NCBI GenBank assembly: GCA_035627835.1
Contig: DASPKX010000160.1
Span: forward strand, 1 to 39,440
DNA from: DASPKX01 sp035627835
Lineage (GTDB): Bacteria; Verrucomicrobiota; Verrucomicrobiia; Limisphaerales; SXQI01
Length of the DNA stretch: 39,440 nucleotides
Direction of reading: 5' to 3'
Below, piece after piece: positions 33,341 to 39,440 of the stretch; position 1 is the stretch's first letter, and each line of letters starts with the position of its first letter. Made by a program: the position numbers and the translations under genes. A model generated the notes under the pieces. The model did not search any database. It was given only the letters and a program-made list of their open reading frames with translations, and was not told the DNA's origin.

Positions 33341-33374
33341 TTTGGTCAACTCGGTTTTATCCGAGACTGCGCTG

Positions 33375-33662
33375 ATGAGGCCGAACAAGGCGTACGCAGA
33401 TTTCAGTCGGAGAGTTGCGCGGCTGTTACGTGAAGAGCGCCTACGCCAAGGTTTGTCCAAGTATGCAGTCGAGCAGCGGTGTGGCTTATCGCAGCAGATG
33501 ATCGGTTACATCGAGCGCGGGTTGCGCAAACCCTCCTTGGAAATCGCCTTTCGTTTGGCGGATGGTCTTGGCCTCAGCCTGGCTGATGTTATCGCACGAG
33601 CGGAGCGTGCTGCTGAATCCGGTTCAGAGACAATGCCGACGCGTTCGAAGCCTCAGAAATGA
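33375..33662 (+). CDS. XRE-family HTH regulator, 95 aa
   Basis: From the ATG at 33375 the protein has a Cro/C1-type helix-turn-helix: FSRRVARLLREERLRQGLSKYAVEQRCGLSQQMIGYIERGLRKPSLEIAFRLADGLGLSLADVI, all helices in normal order (residues about 10-75), then a polar tail. A GTG start at 33333 would add 14 residues. It is the likely regulator of itself and of the divergent 76-aa gene, and perhaps of the element's other operons. Confidence 0.86.
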   Translation: MRPNKAYADFSRRVARLLREERLRQGLSKYAVEQRCGLSQQMIGYIERGLRKPSLEIAFRLADGLGLSLADVIARAERAAESGSETMPTRSKPQK

Positions 33663-33766
33663 TAGTGAGCGCCCTGTTGGCCAGTAGGCGCGGAAGAAGA
33701 CTTTAGCAGGAAAGTTCAGTTTTCCTGAAAGATTCTGAGGGCTTCGGTCGTATACATGGATGGACC

Positions 33767-34534
33767 ATGACTACGAACAACCCTCAAACACTGCGCAAGC
33801 GGAAGCCCCTTGTGCATACTTTCCTTACCTTGGCCGTCATTTTTGTAGCCACTTCAGGCTGTAAATCGACCTTCCCGGCTCGCCATGGGTATCCTTCCCG
33901 GCACGCGGATGTAAAAGCGGATATTCGCGCGTTGGAGCAGATGAGAGATGCAGCGCAACAACAGTTCCCGGCCGCTACGATCGACACCAGAAATGCATAT
34001 ATTGATGCACGCCTGGCGTTAACTGATATTCATTTCCACAACTTCCTTCGGAGCATCGGTGCAACCAAGGGCGACATGGATGCGTTCTCAGATCTATCCG
34101 TCGGGACGATGGGAGCCGTTGGCGGATTGGTAGGTGGGGGCACAGCTCAGATACTTTCGACGGCCGTTGCCGCAACCACGGCTACCAAGAAGGCCATCGA
34201 CAAGGCCTACTTTTACGAGCAATCGCTCCCTGCCTTGGTGAATGCAATGAATGCCCGCCGAAAGGAGATTCTTGCCGAAATAACGGCAGGGAAGTTGAAG
34301 CCGCTGAGCACGTATTCAATTGCAGCAGCTCAAAACGACCTGGAGCGCTACTACTTCGCTGGCTCCTTTGCGGGAGTTCATGAATTTGTGACGAAAAAAG
34401 CTGGCCAGGCGCAAGCCGCAGCGAGTGCTGCTATCTCTACAGCAAAACAGCTCGAAGCTACCCCAGCCGCCGACCCCAACAGGGGTGCCCTTCAACAGCA
34501 GCTTAATACGCAGCTTCAAGAACTTAGCAAATAG
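33767..34534 (+). CDS. Lipoprotein of unknown function, 255 aa
   Basis: The protein has a positively charged start, a hydrophobic stretch and the lipobox ATSGC (Cys about residue 32), so it should be exported and lipid-anchored. The mature part is mostly helical: VKADIRALEQMRDAAQQQF, a Gly/Ala-rich stretch with GTMGAVGGLVGGGTAQILSTAVAATTATKKAIDKAY that resembles a glycine zipper, then ALVNAMNARRKEILAEITAGKL and a Gln/Ala-rich end. I do not know a family. It is followed by a hairpin and the gene for an exported EEP-type nuclease on the same strand, which suggests a common extracytoplasmic role. Confidence 0.72.
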   Translation: MTTNNPQTLRKRKPLVHTFLTLAVIFVATSGCKSTFPARHGYPSRHADVKADIRALEQMRDAAQQQFPAATIDTRNAYIDARLALTDIHFHNFLRSIGATKGDMDAFSDLSVGTMGAVGGLVGGGTAQILSTAVAATTATKKAIDKAYFYEQSLPALVNAMNARRKEILAEITAGKLKPLSTYSIAAAQNDLERYYFAGSFAGVHEFVTKKAGQAQAAASAAISTAKQLEATPAADPNRGALQQQLNTQLQELSK

Positions 34535-34556
34535 CGGACCAGATGCTCCTCAAAGG

Positions 34557-34586
34557 AAAGGTGACGAGTTAACGCTCGTCACCTTT
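34557..34586 (+). terminator. Hairpin behind the lipoprotein gene
   Basis: AAAGGTGACGAG (34557-34568) pairs perfectly with CTCGTCACCTTT (34575-34586) around a 6-base loop, 23 bases past the lipoprotein stop. The stem is followed by CGCATTTCC instead of a long T run, so its T's lie in the stem; a terminator in both directions is plausible. A second, smaller hairpin (TCCCCG/CGGGGA, 34602-34618) follows. Confidence 0.6.
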
Positions 34587-34665
34587 CGCATTTCCCCGGC
34601 TTCCCCGTCGCTCGGGGACATGTCTTGAGCTTTAGAGCCTTTGCGAAATATCTTCGTCGCGGACG

Positions 34666-35544
34666 ATGATCTTTCCGCGTTTTATTCTTCTCTGGATTGT
34701 AGCTCTCCAGTGCTTTGCCGGTGAGCACGTTTCATTTACAACCCTCAATTGCTATTGGTTCGTCGGGCAGGAGGAGATTCGAGAAGGAGAGAAGCCGCGA
34801 ACGACGGAGGAATACAGCCTTAAGGCTGGCCATCTCATTGGATTGCTGCCGAAAGAGGCACCCCTGTTTATCGCGCTTCAGGAAGTCGGAAACGACGGGG
34901 ACGTCCAAGCTCTCGCGCATTCAGCCTCACGCAGATACAAGCGCGGTTATCGGCCTTTGTTCGTTCAAGGCAAAGACACTGCCACGAAGCAGGATGTTGG
35001 CGCGTTATTAGACACCAGTCGGGGTTGGGGAGTTTACGGCAAACCCTCACGAGTCTCTGACCTGGAACGGGAGTTAAGCAAGCATCTCGTCCTGCGCCTT
35101 ACGAATGCCACAACGCACATTGATGTTGCGGTTGTTCATCTCCGGGTACCGAGGAATGCAGAAGGCAAGGCAAAGCAGGTTGAGCAAAACCGTGCGCTGC
35201 TTCGTTGGTCGATGCGTCATCTGTCAAAGAATCCTACAGCCAACCTGATGATCTTGGGAGATTTCAACGAGGGGCTCCCACCAAAGCACCCGGAGCAATC
35301 GCTTGCCGTCCTGTTTGGCGCACGTCCGCGAGTGGTGGATTCCTTTGACTTCCTCAGCGCGCGAGCAGTGACACACGCCAAGGGTGGAGCCTATGACCGC
35401 ATTTTGCTTACTGAGGCCATTGTGAAGGGAGTCCAAGGTTTGCGGTTCCAATCAGTTAGTATCCAGAAGCACGCGAATGCCAAAGGCGAGGCCCGGCGCC
35501 TCTACACCGATCACTTTCCAGTGACCGTCACGTTGACGCAGTAG
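34666..35544 (+). CDS. Exported endonuclease/exonuclease/phosphatase (EEP) family protein
   Basis: This 292-aa protein has a signal peptide (MIFPRFILLWIVALQCFAGE) and then the EEP fold of DNase I, exonuclease III and related phosphatases. Active-site landmarks: Asn28 in TTLNCYW, Glu73 in ALQEVG, His158 in VAVVHLR, Asp199 and Asn201 in LGDFNEG, Asp244 in AYDRILL, and Asp282-His283 in TDHFPV. All of the usual metal and catalytic residues are present, so it should be active on a phosphodiester. Signal peptide plus EEP fold points to a periplasmic or secreted nuclease; a phospholipase C-like activity is the alternative. Confidence 0.83.
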   Translation: MIFPRFILLWIVALQCFAGEHVSFTTLNCYWFVGQEEIREGEKPRTTEEYSLKAGHLIGLLPKEAPLFIALQEVGNDGDVQALAHSASRRYKRGYRPLFVQGKDTATKQDVGALLDTSRGWGVYGKPSRVSDLERELSKHLVLRLTNATTHIDVAVVHLRVPRNAEGKAKQVEQNRALLRWSMRHLSKNPTANLMILGDFNEGLPPKHPEQSLAVLFGARPRVVDSFDFLSARAVTHAKGGAYDRILLTEAIVKGVQGLRFQSVSIQKHANAKGEARRLYTDHFPVTVTLTQ

Positions 35545-35611
35545 TTGGCGGCTGCATCTATTCGCCTGGAGACGAACTCGTCTATGCGGGCCGCATGGTA
35601 CAATTCAAACA

Positions 35612-36184
35612 ATGCAGACAGCGTTGAACAATGACCCCGCTCGAGATTTGCCGGAGCAGTCCTCTGAAACGACCGGCACGGTTCGGTTGCATGATGCTCT
35701 CCGCGATCAAGTGATTTCATCTTTCTCCTCCCATGCTCCGCCGCGAGGGCTCTCGATGGAGTCCGCTACTGGCCTTAGGCTTGGTGAATCTCCGTGGTCC
35801 ATTCGTCCCGACGCTTTTATCACTCTCGACAACGGGGCATCCACAACATCGCTTTTCATCGAGGTCGACAGATCAACCGAACGGCTTGAGATCGTCGTCC
35901 GGAAGTGTCTGGCGTATTCTCGCCTGCATTCTGCGGGCGGATTTGCTCGATACTGCGGTCTTCCACGTTCTGAAGCCCGACGTTGCCCTTTCAGAGTACT
36001 CTTTTATGTGAAAAGTCTTGCACGTGCAGAGAACATCTCTCGAGCCCTCAGAGAAAGAGCACCACAGATTCGTTCTCTCATTTGGTTTTCCTCAGAACCC
36101 GCTTCCATGGACCCATTTACCATTGAGTGGCGGCACGCCGGTGATCACGCGCGAGGACCGAAATTGTCGAAATTACTGTCGTAG
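35612..36184 (+). CDS. Replication-relaxation-like protein, C-terminal half only
   Basis: The 190-aa protein resembles the C-terminal part of replication-relaxation (Replic_Relax) proteins of plasmids and ICEs, which act in replication or strand processing. The match is in SIRPDAFITLDNG, then SLFIEVDRSTERLEIVVRKCLAYSRLHS, and FRVLFYVKSLARAENISRALRERA, the order RPD - EVDR(G)TE - K...Y of this nuclease-like part. The N-terminal winged-helix part of about 100 residues is missing; the first 55 residues (MQTALNNDPARDL ...) do not resemble it. No frame upstream supplies it. It ends 233 bases before the convergent primase gene. Confidence 0.62.
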   Translation: MQTALNNDPARDLPEQSSETTGTVRLHDALRDQVISSFSSHAPPRGLSMESATGLRLGESPWSIRPDAFITLDNGASTTSLFIEVDRSTERLEIVVRKCLAYSRLHSAGGFARYCGLPRSEARRCPFRVLFYVKSLARAENISRALRERAPQIRSLIWFSSEPASMDPFTIEWRHAGDHARGPKLSKLLS

Positions 36185-36287
36185 AGGCTAACGGAAGCAC
36201 CGAGCTAAAGGTTTAGCTTGGACGTCGTCACAAAGGCGCGCACACTCACTGCTTACAAGGAGGCAAAAAGATTGCCTTTAGCGAATG

Positions 36288-36328
36288 GCCGGGGGAGTGA
36301 GCACTTTCGCGAAGCCCTCCCGGCTTTT
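36288..36328 (+). terminator. Rho-independent terminator after the replication-relaxation-like gene
   Basis: GCCGGGGGAG (36288-36297) pairs with CCCTCCCGGC (36315-36324) over 8 pairs, including one G-T, with a 17-base loop, followed by TTTTGC. It lies about 100 bases past the stop. Confidence 0.6.
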
Positions 36329-36377
36329 GCATGCCCTCAAGGACTTGCATGCCTGCCTTTAATCGATTCAACTGTCA

Positions 36378-36408
36378 CAGAAAAGAGCAGCAACGTGAGT
36401 TGCTGCTC
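36378..36408 (-). terminator. Rho-independent terminator of the primase operon
   Basis: On the minus strand GAGCAGCAAC (36399-36408 complement) pairs perfectly with GTTGCTGCTC (36385-36394 complement) around a 4-base loop and is followed by TTTTCTGT. It lies 10 bases past the primase stop. Confidence 0.8.
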
Positions 36409-36417
36409 TGATGTTGT

Positions 36418-37467
36418 TTACCACCCGATAACCTCATGGAGGTCATCGGCGGAGAGGTCTGTTGGTTGCTGCCCATCACCCAAATGGCACAAACGGACAG
36501 GCACTACAGACGCGAGGTCTGTGACTGCACTAACGGCACCGTTCCGGCCAGCCTCATCCCCATCGAAAAGGACAGAAACAATGCCGTTATCTGCCATATG
36601 GTTCGCAATGAGCATCACCTGCTCCGCTGCGATCGATGATCCCATCACCGCCACCACTTCTCGTATCCCGAGCTGATGAAGCCACCAAACGCTCGTGAAG
36701 CCCTCTACGATAAGTAAGCGGGAGAGCCGCGGCGTCAGTCGATGTGCGTTATACAAGAACTCGCTTTTCCGGAACGAGAGTGTAACCCCGTTACGGCTGC
36801 GCTCTCCTGGAAATAGGTACTTGGGCTTATCCGCTGACACTGCGTGTTCAGTGGTGAGCCTTCCAGCGTAGCCAATGAGCTTCCCGGTTAGGTCGTGAAG
36901 GGGAATGGCCGCTCGGTCCTTGAGGTAGCCCTTACGGCAAAACCCGAGACCAAAGTGGTTAATCGTGCTTGGCGCGAACCCTCGTTGGAGGAGATACGGA
37001 TGACGCTGATCCAAGTCTCTGAGCTCGAAGTCGAGAGGCGCGTTGTGGATAACCTCCTTTTCCAGCGGAGGATTCATGTGCGGATGCCGAGTTACACGCT
37101 GTCGATCGTCCCTTGCGACTGCGCGTTCCGTTTGTGCGTTTTGCGCTGACCCGATCTTGAATACCTCCTGCAACTTGATAGCAGTTTTTCGCACATCTCC
37201 TCCCCTGGAAGGGATGCCGCTTTCCATAAGAACTGCGAAATCGAGAGCATTGCCTTTTCCTTTGCAAATGAAGCACTGGAACACTCCTTTTTCGAAGTTT
37301 GCTGAGAAACCCTGTTTGTCCCGTTTCTCTGGCGGATGATTTGGCAGCGGACAGGGGCCAACGTGTTGCTGTCCTTGTTTACGTAGTGTCACACCATAAT
37401 GGGTGAGAACGTCGCTGAAGTTCAAAGCAGCACGAAGCTCTTTGAAGTTTACCCAATCCGTGCTCAT
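36418..37467 (-). CDS. CHC2 zinc-finger DNA primase-like protein with TOPRIM domain
   Basis: The 349-aa protein matches the DnaG-type primases of mobile elements. Zinc-binding CHC2 domain: Cys39 (GPCPLPNH), His44, Cys65 and Cys68 (FQCFICKGKGNALDF). The catalytic half has YLLQRGFAPSTINHFGLGF, AAIPLHDLTGKLIGYAGR, KYLFPGE and then TOPRIM: LLIVEGFTSVWWLHQLGIREVVAVMGSS and VSVLFDGDEAGRNGA with the acidic metal-binding residues. There is no helicase-binding C-terminal domain as in chromosomal DnaG (about 580 aa). It should make primers for the excised or incoming element. Its ATG shares one base with the stop of the upstream 96-aa gene. Confidence 0.9.
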   Translation of the reverse strand: MSTDWVNFKELRAALNFSDVLTHYGVTLRKQGQQHVGPCPLPNHPPEKRDKQGFSANFEKGVFQCFICKGKGNALDFAVLMESGIPSRGGDVRKTAIKLQEVFKIGSAQNAQTERAVARDDRQRVTRHPHMNPPLEKEVIHNAPLDFELRDLDQRHPYLLQRGFAPSTINHFGLGFCRKGYLKDRAAIPLHDLTGKLIGYAGRLTTEHAVSADKPKYLFPGERSRNGVTLSFRKSEFLYNAHRLTPRLSRLLIVEGFTSVWWLHQLGIREVVAVMGSSIAAEQVMLIANHMADNGIVSVLFDGDEAGRNGAVSAVTDLASVVPVRLCHLGDGQQPTDLSADDLHEVIGW

Positions 37468-37757
37468 CAGTATTCCTCGGGGAGCAGGATTGTGGTCGTT
37501 GAACGATCTGCCTCGGTGATGATCCAGAAGTCTGTTCCAGATTTCGAGGTGTATGACGACAAGAGGCGACTACCGGATGTGATGGCCTCGTTGTTGGTTT
37601 GGCGGTCTTCTTCACAAACATTACCCCAATCGCCTGTCACATGGCGCTGGAGCGCAGCGAGGACTTCATCACGGCTGAGTTCAGCCTGAGCCCCTCGTGT
37701 TTGCACGATGGTGCCTAAAGCAAAGGCACCCGTTTCAAGAACGGTAGCGGTGTTCAT
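37467..37757 (-). CDS. Small conserved element-borne protein, 96 aa
   Basis: From the ATG at 37755-37757 the protein reads MNTATVLETGAFALGTIVQTRGA, then LSRDEVLAALQRHVTGDWGNVCEEDRQTNNEAITSGSRLLSSYTSKSGTDFWIITEADRSTTTILLPEEY. I recognise this as a small protein common on plasmids and integrative elements (HVTGDWG...EDRxxN and WIITEADRSxTTILLPEEY are the conserved parts), sometimes called plasmid-related protein; its role is not known. A longer in-frame start (37841) overlaps nothing but has no similar match. It overlaps the primase start by one base, so they are co-translated. Confidence 0.78.
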   Translation of the reverse strand: MNTATVLETGAFALGTIVQTRGAQAELSRDEVLAALQRHVTGDWGNVCEEDRQTNNEAITSGSRLLSSYTSKSGTDFWIITEADRSTTTILLPEEY

Positions 37758-37841
37758 TGTGTGGTGCCTGGAGAACAGGTCCACCCACAATTGTACCATA
37801 GAGGAGATGAAGTCCGTCTGAAGCCGAGGTGAAGTCGGCAC

Positions 37842-39194
37842 TTAGCTATTGAGGTTCTGGTTACACCGCCGAATCCATCGTTCGATCTTCTCTTCAACCA
37901 CCGCGCGAGGCGTAGCATAGCGCTCACGCGACCGCTTGATGATGTTATCTGCGCGACCATTCGGCTCACCCAACGGTGGATAAGTCTTTCCGGAAAAAGG
38001 TTCGTAACCAGGCATCTTAACGATGATCTCGTGGGCTCCGAGTGATGTGAATGAATCGGCCAAATATTTCCCGGACATCTCATGCGCCAAATGTTCAGCA
38101 TCGGTTGCACCAACCCTAAATGATATCAGCGTGCCAACGTTTCCAAAGACGGCATCGCGAATCTCTGGCCTGAGCTGGCTTGTGTATTGGTGTGAGAGGG
38201 TGAGGGATAAACCGAATTTCCGAGCTTCAGAAAGGATCGAGGCAAAGTTGTCGGAGCTGAAATTTTGAAACTCATCGACAAAAAGGTAAAACGGCAGACG
38301 CTGGTCTTCTGGCAACTTGCTCCTACGCATTGCTGCGAGCTGGAATTGCGAAACAAGCATAGAACCAAGAAGGTTGCTCTTATCTTCCCCCAATGCCCCT
38401 TTCGCAAGATTCGCGATGAGAATCCGCCCACGATTCATGATGAAGTCCAAATCTACCCGGTTCCGTATCTGTCCGAGAATATTCCGAAGCGATCTCGACA
38501 TGATAAGTTGGCCGACTTTGTTCTGGATTGGGCTCAGAATGTCGCTGAGTGAGCGTTTCTCGTAGTTCTCAAACTCGTAATCCCAAAAGCCTCGGACAAT
38601 AGGATCCTTCACTTGTTTCACCACCCAGATTCGAAAAGCCTCATCGTGGAGCATGCGTTGAAGGGACAAAATGGAAACACCCTGGCACTCCTGGAGGGCT
38701 GCCACAGCTGAATAAAGAATGTACTCAAGTCTTGGGCCCCAGCTCTCACGCCAGATGCTCTTCATTGAAGACACAACACCCGAGGCAAGGAGAGCTTGAT
38801 CGCTGCTACTGTGCAGGAAGTTGAAACCCACCGGGAATTCGACATCTGTGGTGTTTAGATAAACCACGTCGTCGGTGCGATATGGAGGAATGAGACTCAG
38901 GATCTCACACGCGAGATCCCCATGTGGGTCGATGAGTCCTACTCCCGCACCGGCAGCAATGTCCTGGATAATGATGTTGCGCAGGAGCGTCGATTTACCA
39001 ACACCAGTTTTTCCCACCACGTATACGTGCTGAGCCCTTTCGTGAGCGGCAAGGGCGAAAGGGGCTTCAGCACCCCAGTTGTGTTTATCGCCGAGATATC
39101 GAAGGTGGAGGTCCATACTCGCATTCAAGCCCTCACTCCGTTGAAGTGCCCTGAAAAATTGAAAAACAAGACGGTCTTCCTGCTCGACATGCAA
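37842..39194 (-). CDS. Second VirD4/HerA-type DNA-translocating ATPase, 450 aa
   Basis: The protein has Walker A GKTGVGKS (residues 61-68), LIDPHGDLACEIL (88-100), Walker B FYLFVDEFQNF (302-312), then ILSEARKFGLSLTLSHQYTSQL and FRVGATDAEHLAHEM, the pattern of HerA/VirD4-like ATPases. It is clearly a paralog of the 1039-aa ATPase (shared VLDPHGD/LIDPHGD, FYL-[YF]-[IV]-DEFQNF and ARK-[YF]-GL-L blocks), but lacks both the long N-terminal part and the nuclease-like C-terminus. The start is a TTG at 39192-39194; an in-frame stop lies farther upstream and no ATG precedes the ATPase core, so the start is uncertain. It leads the operon with the 96-aa protein and the primase. Confidence 0.85.
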   Translation of the reverse strand: MHVEQEDRLVFQFFRALQRSEGLNASMDLHLRYLGDKHNWGAEAPFALAAHERAQHVYVVGKTGVGKSTLLRNIIIQDIAAGAGVGLIDPHGDLACEILSLIPPYRTDDVVYLNTTDVEFPVGFNFLHSSSDQALLASGVVSSMKSIWRESWGPRLEYILYSAVAALQECQGVSILSLQRMLHDEAFRIWVVKQVKDPIVRGFWDYEFENYEKRSLSDILSPIQNKVGQLIMSRSLRNILGQIRNRVDLDFIMNRGRILIANLAKGALGEDKSNLLGSMLVSQFQLAAMRRSKLPEDQRLPFYLFVDEFQNFSSDNFASILSEARKFGLSLTLSHQYTSQLRPEIRDAVFGNVGTLISFRVGATDAEHLAHEMSGKYLADSFTSLGAHEIIVKMPGYEPFSGKTYPPLGEPNGRADNIIKRSRERYATPRAVVEEKIERWIRRCNQNLNS

Positions 39195-39244
39195 TTGTAT
39201 GAGCCGAGAGGGTAATGAGGGCTTGGATGAGTGCGTGGACTCCC

Positions 39245-39250
39245 ATTATA
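39245..39250 (-). promoter_or_regulatory. Promoter -10 site of the ATPase/96-aa/primase operon
   Basis: The minus strand carries a perfect TATAAT (in TTGTATAATGGG) 50 bases before the TTG start. No good -35 hexamer is seen 16-18 bases farther upstream (ACGAGT/CACGAG), so the call rests on the -10 box alone. Confidence 0.45.
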
Positions 39251-39332
39251 CAACAAACCAGATGAAACTCGTGATGGAGCGCGGCGAGTTTGTTGCAACG
39301 TAAGCGGTGCATGGAGCGCCTCTTGACCAAGG

Positions 39333-39373
39333 GTCAGAGGGATTAGGAAAGGTCAGAGCGTATGCCCTCTGAC
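39333..39373. repeat. Inverted repeat GTCAGAGGG ... CCCTCTGAC
   Basis: A perfect 9-base inverted repeat (39333-39341 and 39365-39373) with a 23-base spacer; a third copy of GGTCAGAG lies within the spacer (39351-39358). It is upstream of the second ATPase operon and could be an operator or a terminator-like stem. Confidence 0.5.
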
Positions 39374-39440
39374 GTTTGCTCTTGTTTATGGTTCTTCGGA
39401 GCTGGCGAAGGTGTGGAGCTCCATTTGGCCGGAAGCATCT

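Larger units (their letters stand above)
36185..36417. other. Intergenic region between convergent genes, with repeats and hairpins
   Basis: No gene is seen in these 233 bases. They hold AGGCAA/TTGCCT (36261-36277), the plus-strand terminator at 36288-36328, a direct repeat of TTGCATGCC (starting near 36327 and 36344), and the minus-strand terminator at 36378-36408. The density of repeats is higher than in other gaps of the element. Confidence 0.5.
25305..39440. mobile_element. Integrated mobile element (serine-recombinase type), right end outside window
   Basis: The region starts where yjbQ is broken, and its first gene is a large serine recombinase. All genes behind it are of element type: HTH proteins, two VirD4/HerA-type ATPases, CHC2 primase, a replication-relaxation-like protein, a CoiA-like protein, and several unknown small proteins. 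By eye it is somewhat less GC-rich than the host part. Genes read in two minus-strand blocks flanking a plus-strand block. No VirB4-like or other mating-pore gene was found in these 14.1 kb. It could be an ICE, a mobilizable element or an integrated plasmid. Confidence 0.8.
39195..39440. other. Region upstream of the second ATPase gene
   Basis: This 246-base stretch holds a promoter-like site and an inverted repeat. A minus-strand frame ends with TAA at 39343-39345 and stays open to the window edge (...PAKWSSTPSPAPKNHKQEQTSEG), possibly the end of a further gene; it is too short to judge. No other gene was seen. Confidence 0.4.

Noticed and set aside
39133..39330. Minus-strand 65-codon frame upstream of the second ATPase
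   Set aside because: It overlaps the ATPase start in another frame and has no recognisable features.
27110..39440. A complete type IV secretion system
   Set aside because: Only VirD4/HerA-type ATPases are present; no VirB4, VirB6, VirB8-VirB10 or pilin-like protein was found in this part.
1..39440. CRISPR array, rRNA or tRNA genes
   Set aside because: No regularly spaced repeats, no rRNA-like blocks and no tRNA cloverleaf pattern were noticed; the element's target is yjbQ, not a tRNA gene.

Overview
The window looks like a chromosomal segment of a Verrucomicrobia-type bacterium (PVC group; Planctomycetes are the main alternative). The evidence is a paired DUF1501 and DUF1549/DUF1553 (PSCyt-type) gene set with an NHL propeller gene, a DUF3568-like lipoprotein, a 'SELMRLRAEV' coiled-coil protein of a kind frequent in these bacteria, rare clear Shine-Dalgarno sites and GC-rich coding sequence. 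No rRNA, tRNA or CRISPR array was seen.

Host part, 1 to about 25305. From left to right: a class C beta-lactamase-like serine hydrolase (cut by the window edge), a membrane-anchored secretin-fragment protein, an unknown 102-aa protein, ptsI (PTS enzyme I), a sugar-phosphate nucleotidyltransferase, cysS, a DUF1003 membrane protein, a 48-aa Cys-rich protein, a secreted subtilisin-like protease, a three-gene minus-strand operon (NHL propeller, DUF1549/1553 with a CxxCH motif, Tat-exported DUF1501), a UreF-like protein followed by a sodium:solute symporter, a small lipoprotein, a four-gene efflux operon (TolC-like, MacA-like, ABC ATPase, MacB-like permease) with an AraC-type regulator behind it and a strong terminator, dinB (DNA polymerase IV), a Tat-exported six-bladed propeller protein, and the first 47 codons of a yjbQ/UPF0047 gene.

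Mobile part, about 25305 to the end. The yjbQ gene is broken after its conserved NAMHIT motif, exactly where a 498-aa large serine recombinase reads back toward it. From there on the content is that of an integrated element: the recombinase, a small HTH protein, a 1039-aa HerA/VirD4-type DNA-pumping ATPase with a C-terminal nuclease-like domain and two membrane-protein genes upstream of it, a CoiA-like nuclease, a divergent small-protein/XRE pair, a lipoprotein, an exported EEP-family nuclease/phosphatase, a protein matching only the C-terminal half of replication-relaxation proteins, a CHC2/TOPRIM primase, a conserved 96-aa element-borne protein, and a second VirD4/HerA-type ATPase. The right attachment site and the other half of yjbQ are not in the window, so the element is longer than 14 kb.

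How it may work together: the recombinase provides integration and excision; the primase and replication-relaxation protein suggest DNA processing or replication of the excised form; the two ATPases and the membrane proteins suggest DNA translocation. No VirB4, VirB6-VirB10 or pilin gene is visible, so either those lie outside the window or the element transfers DNA by a simpler, FtsK/HerA-like route. This two-ATPase layout, with a nuclease-like domain fused to one pump, is the best candidate here for an undescribed system.
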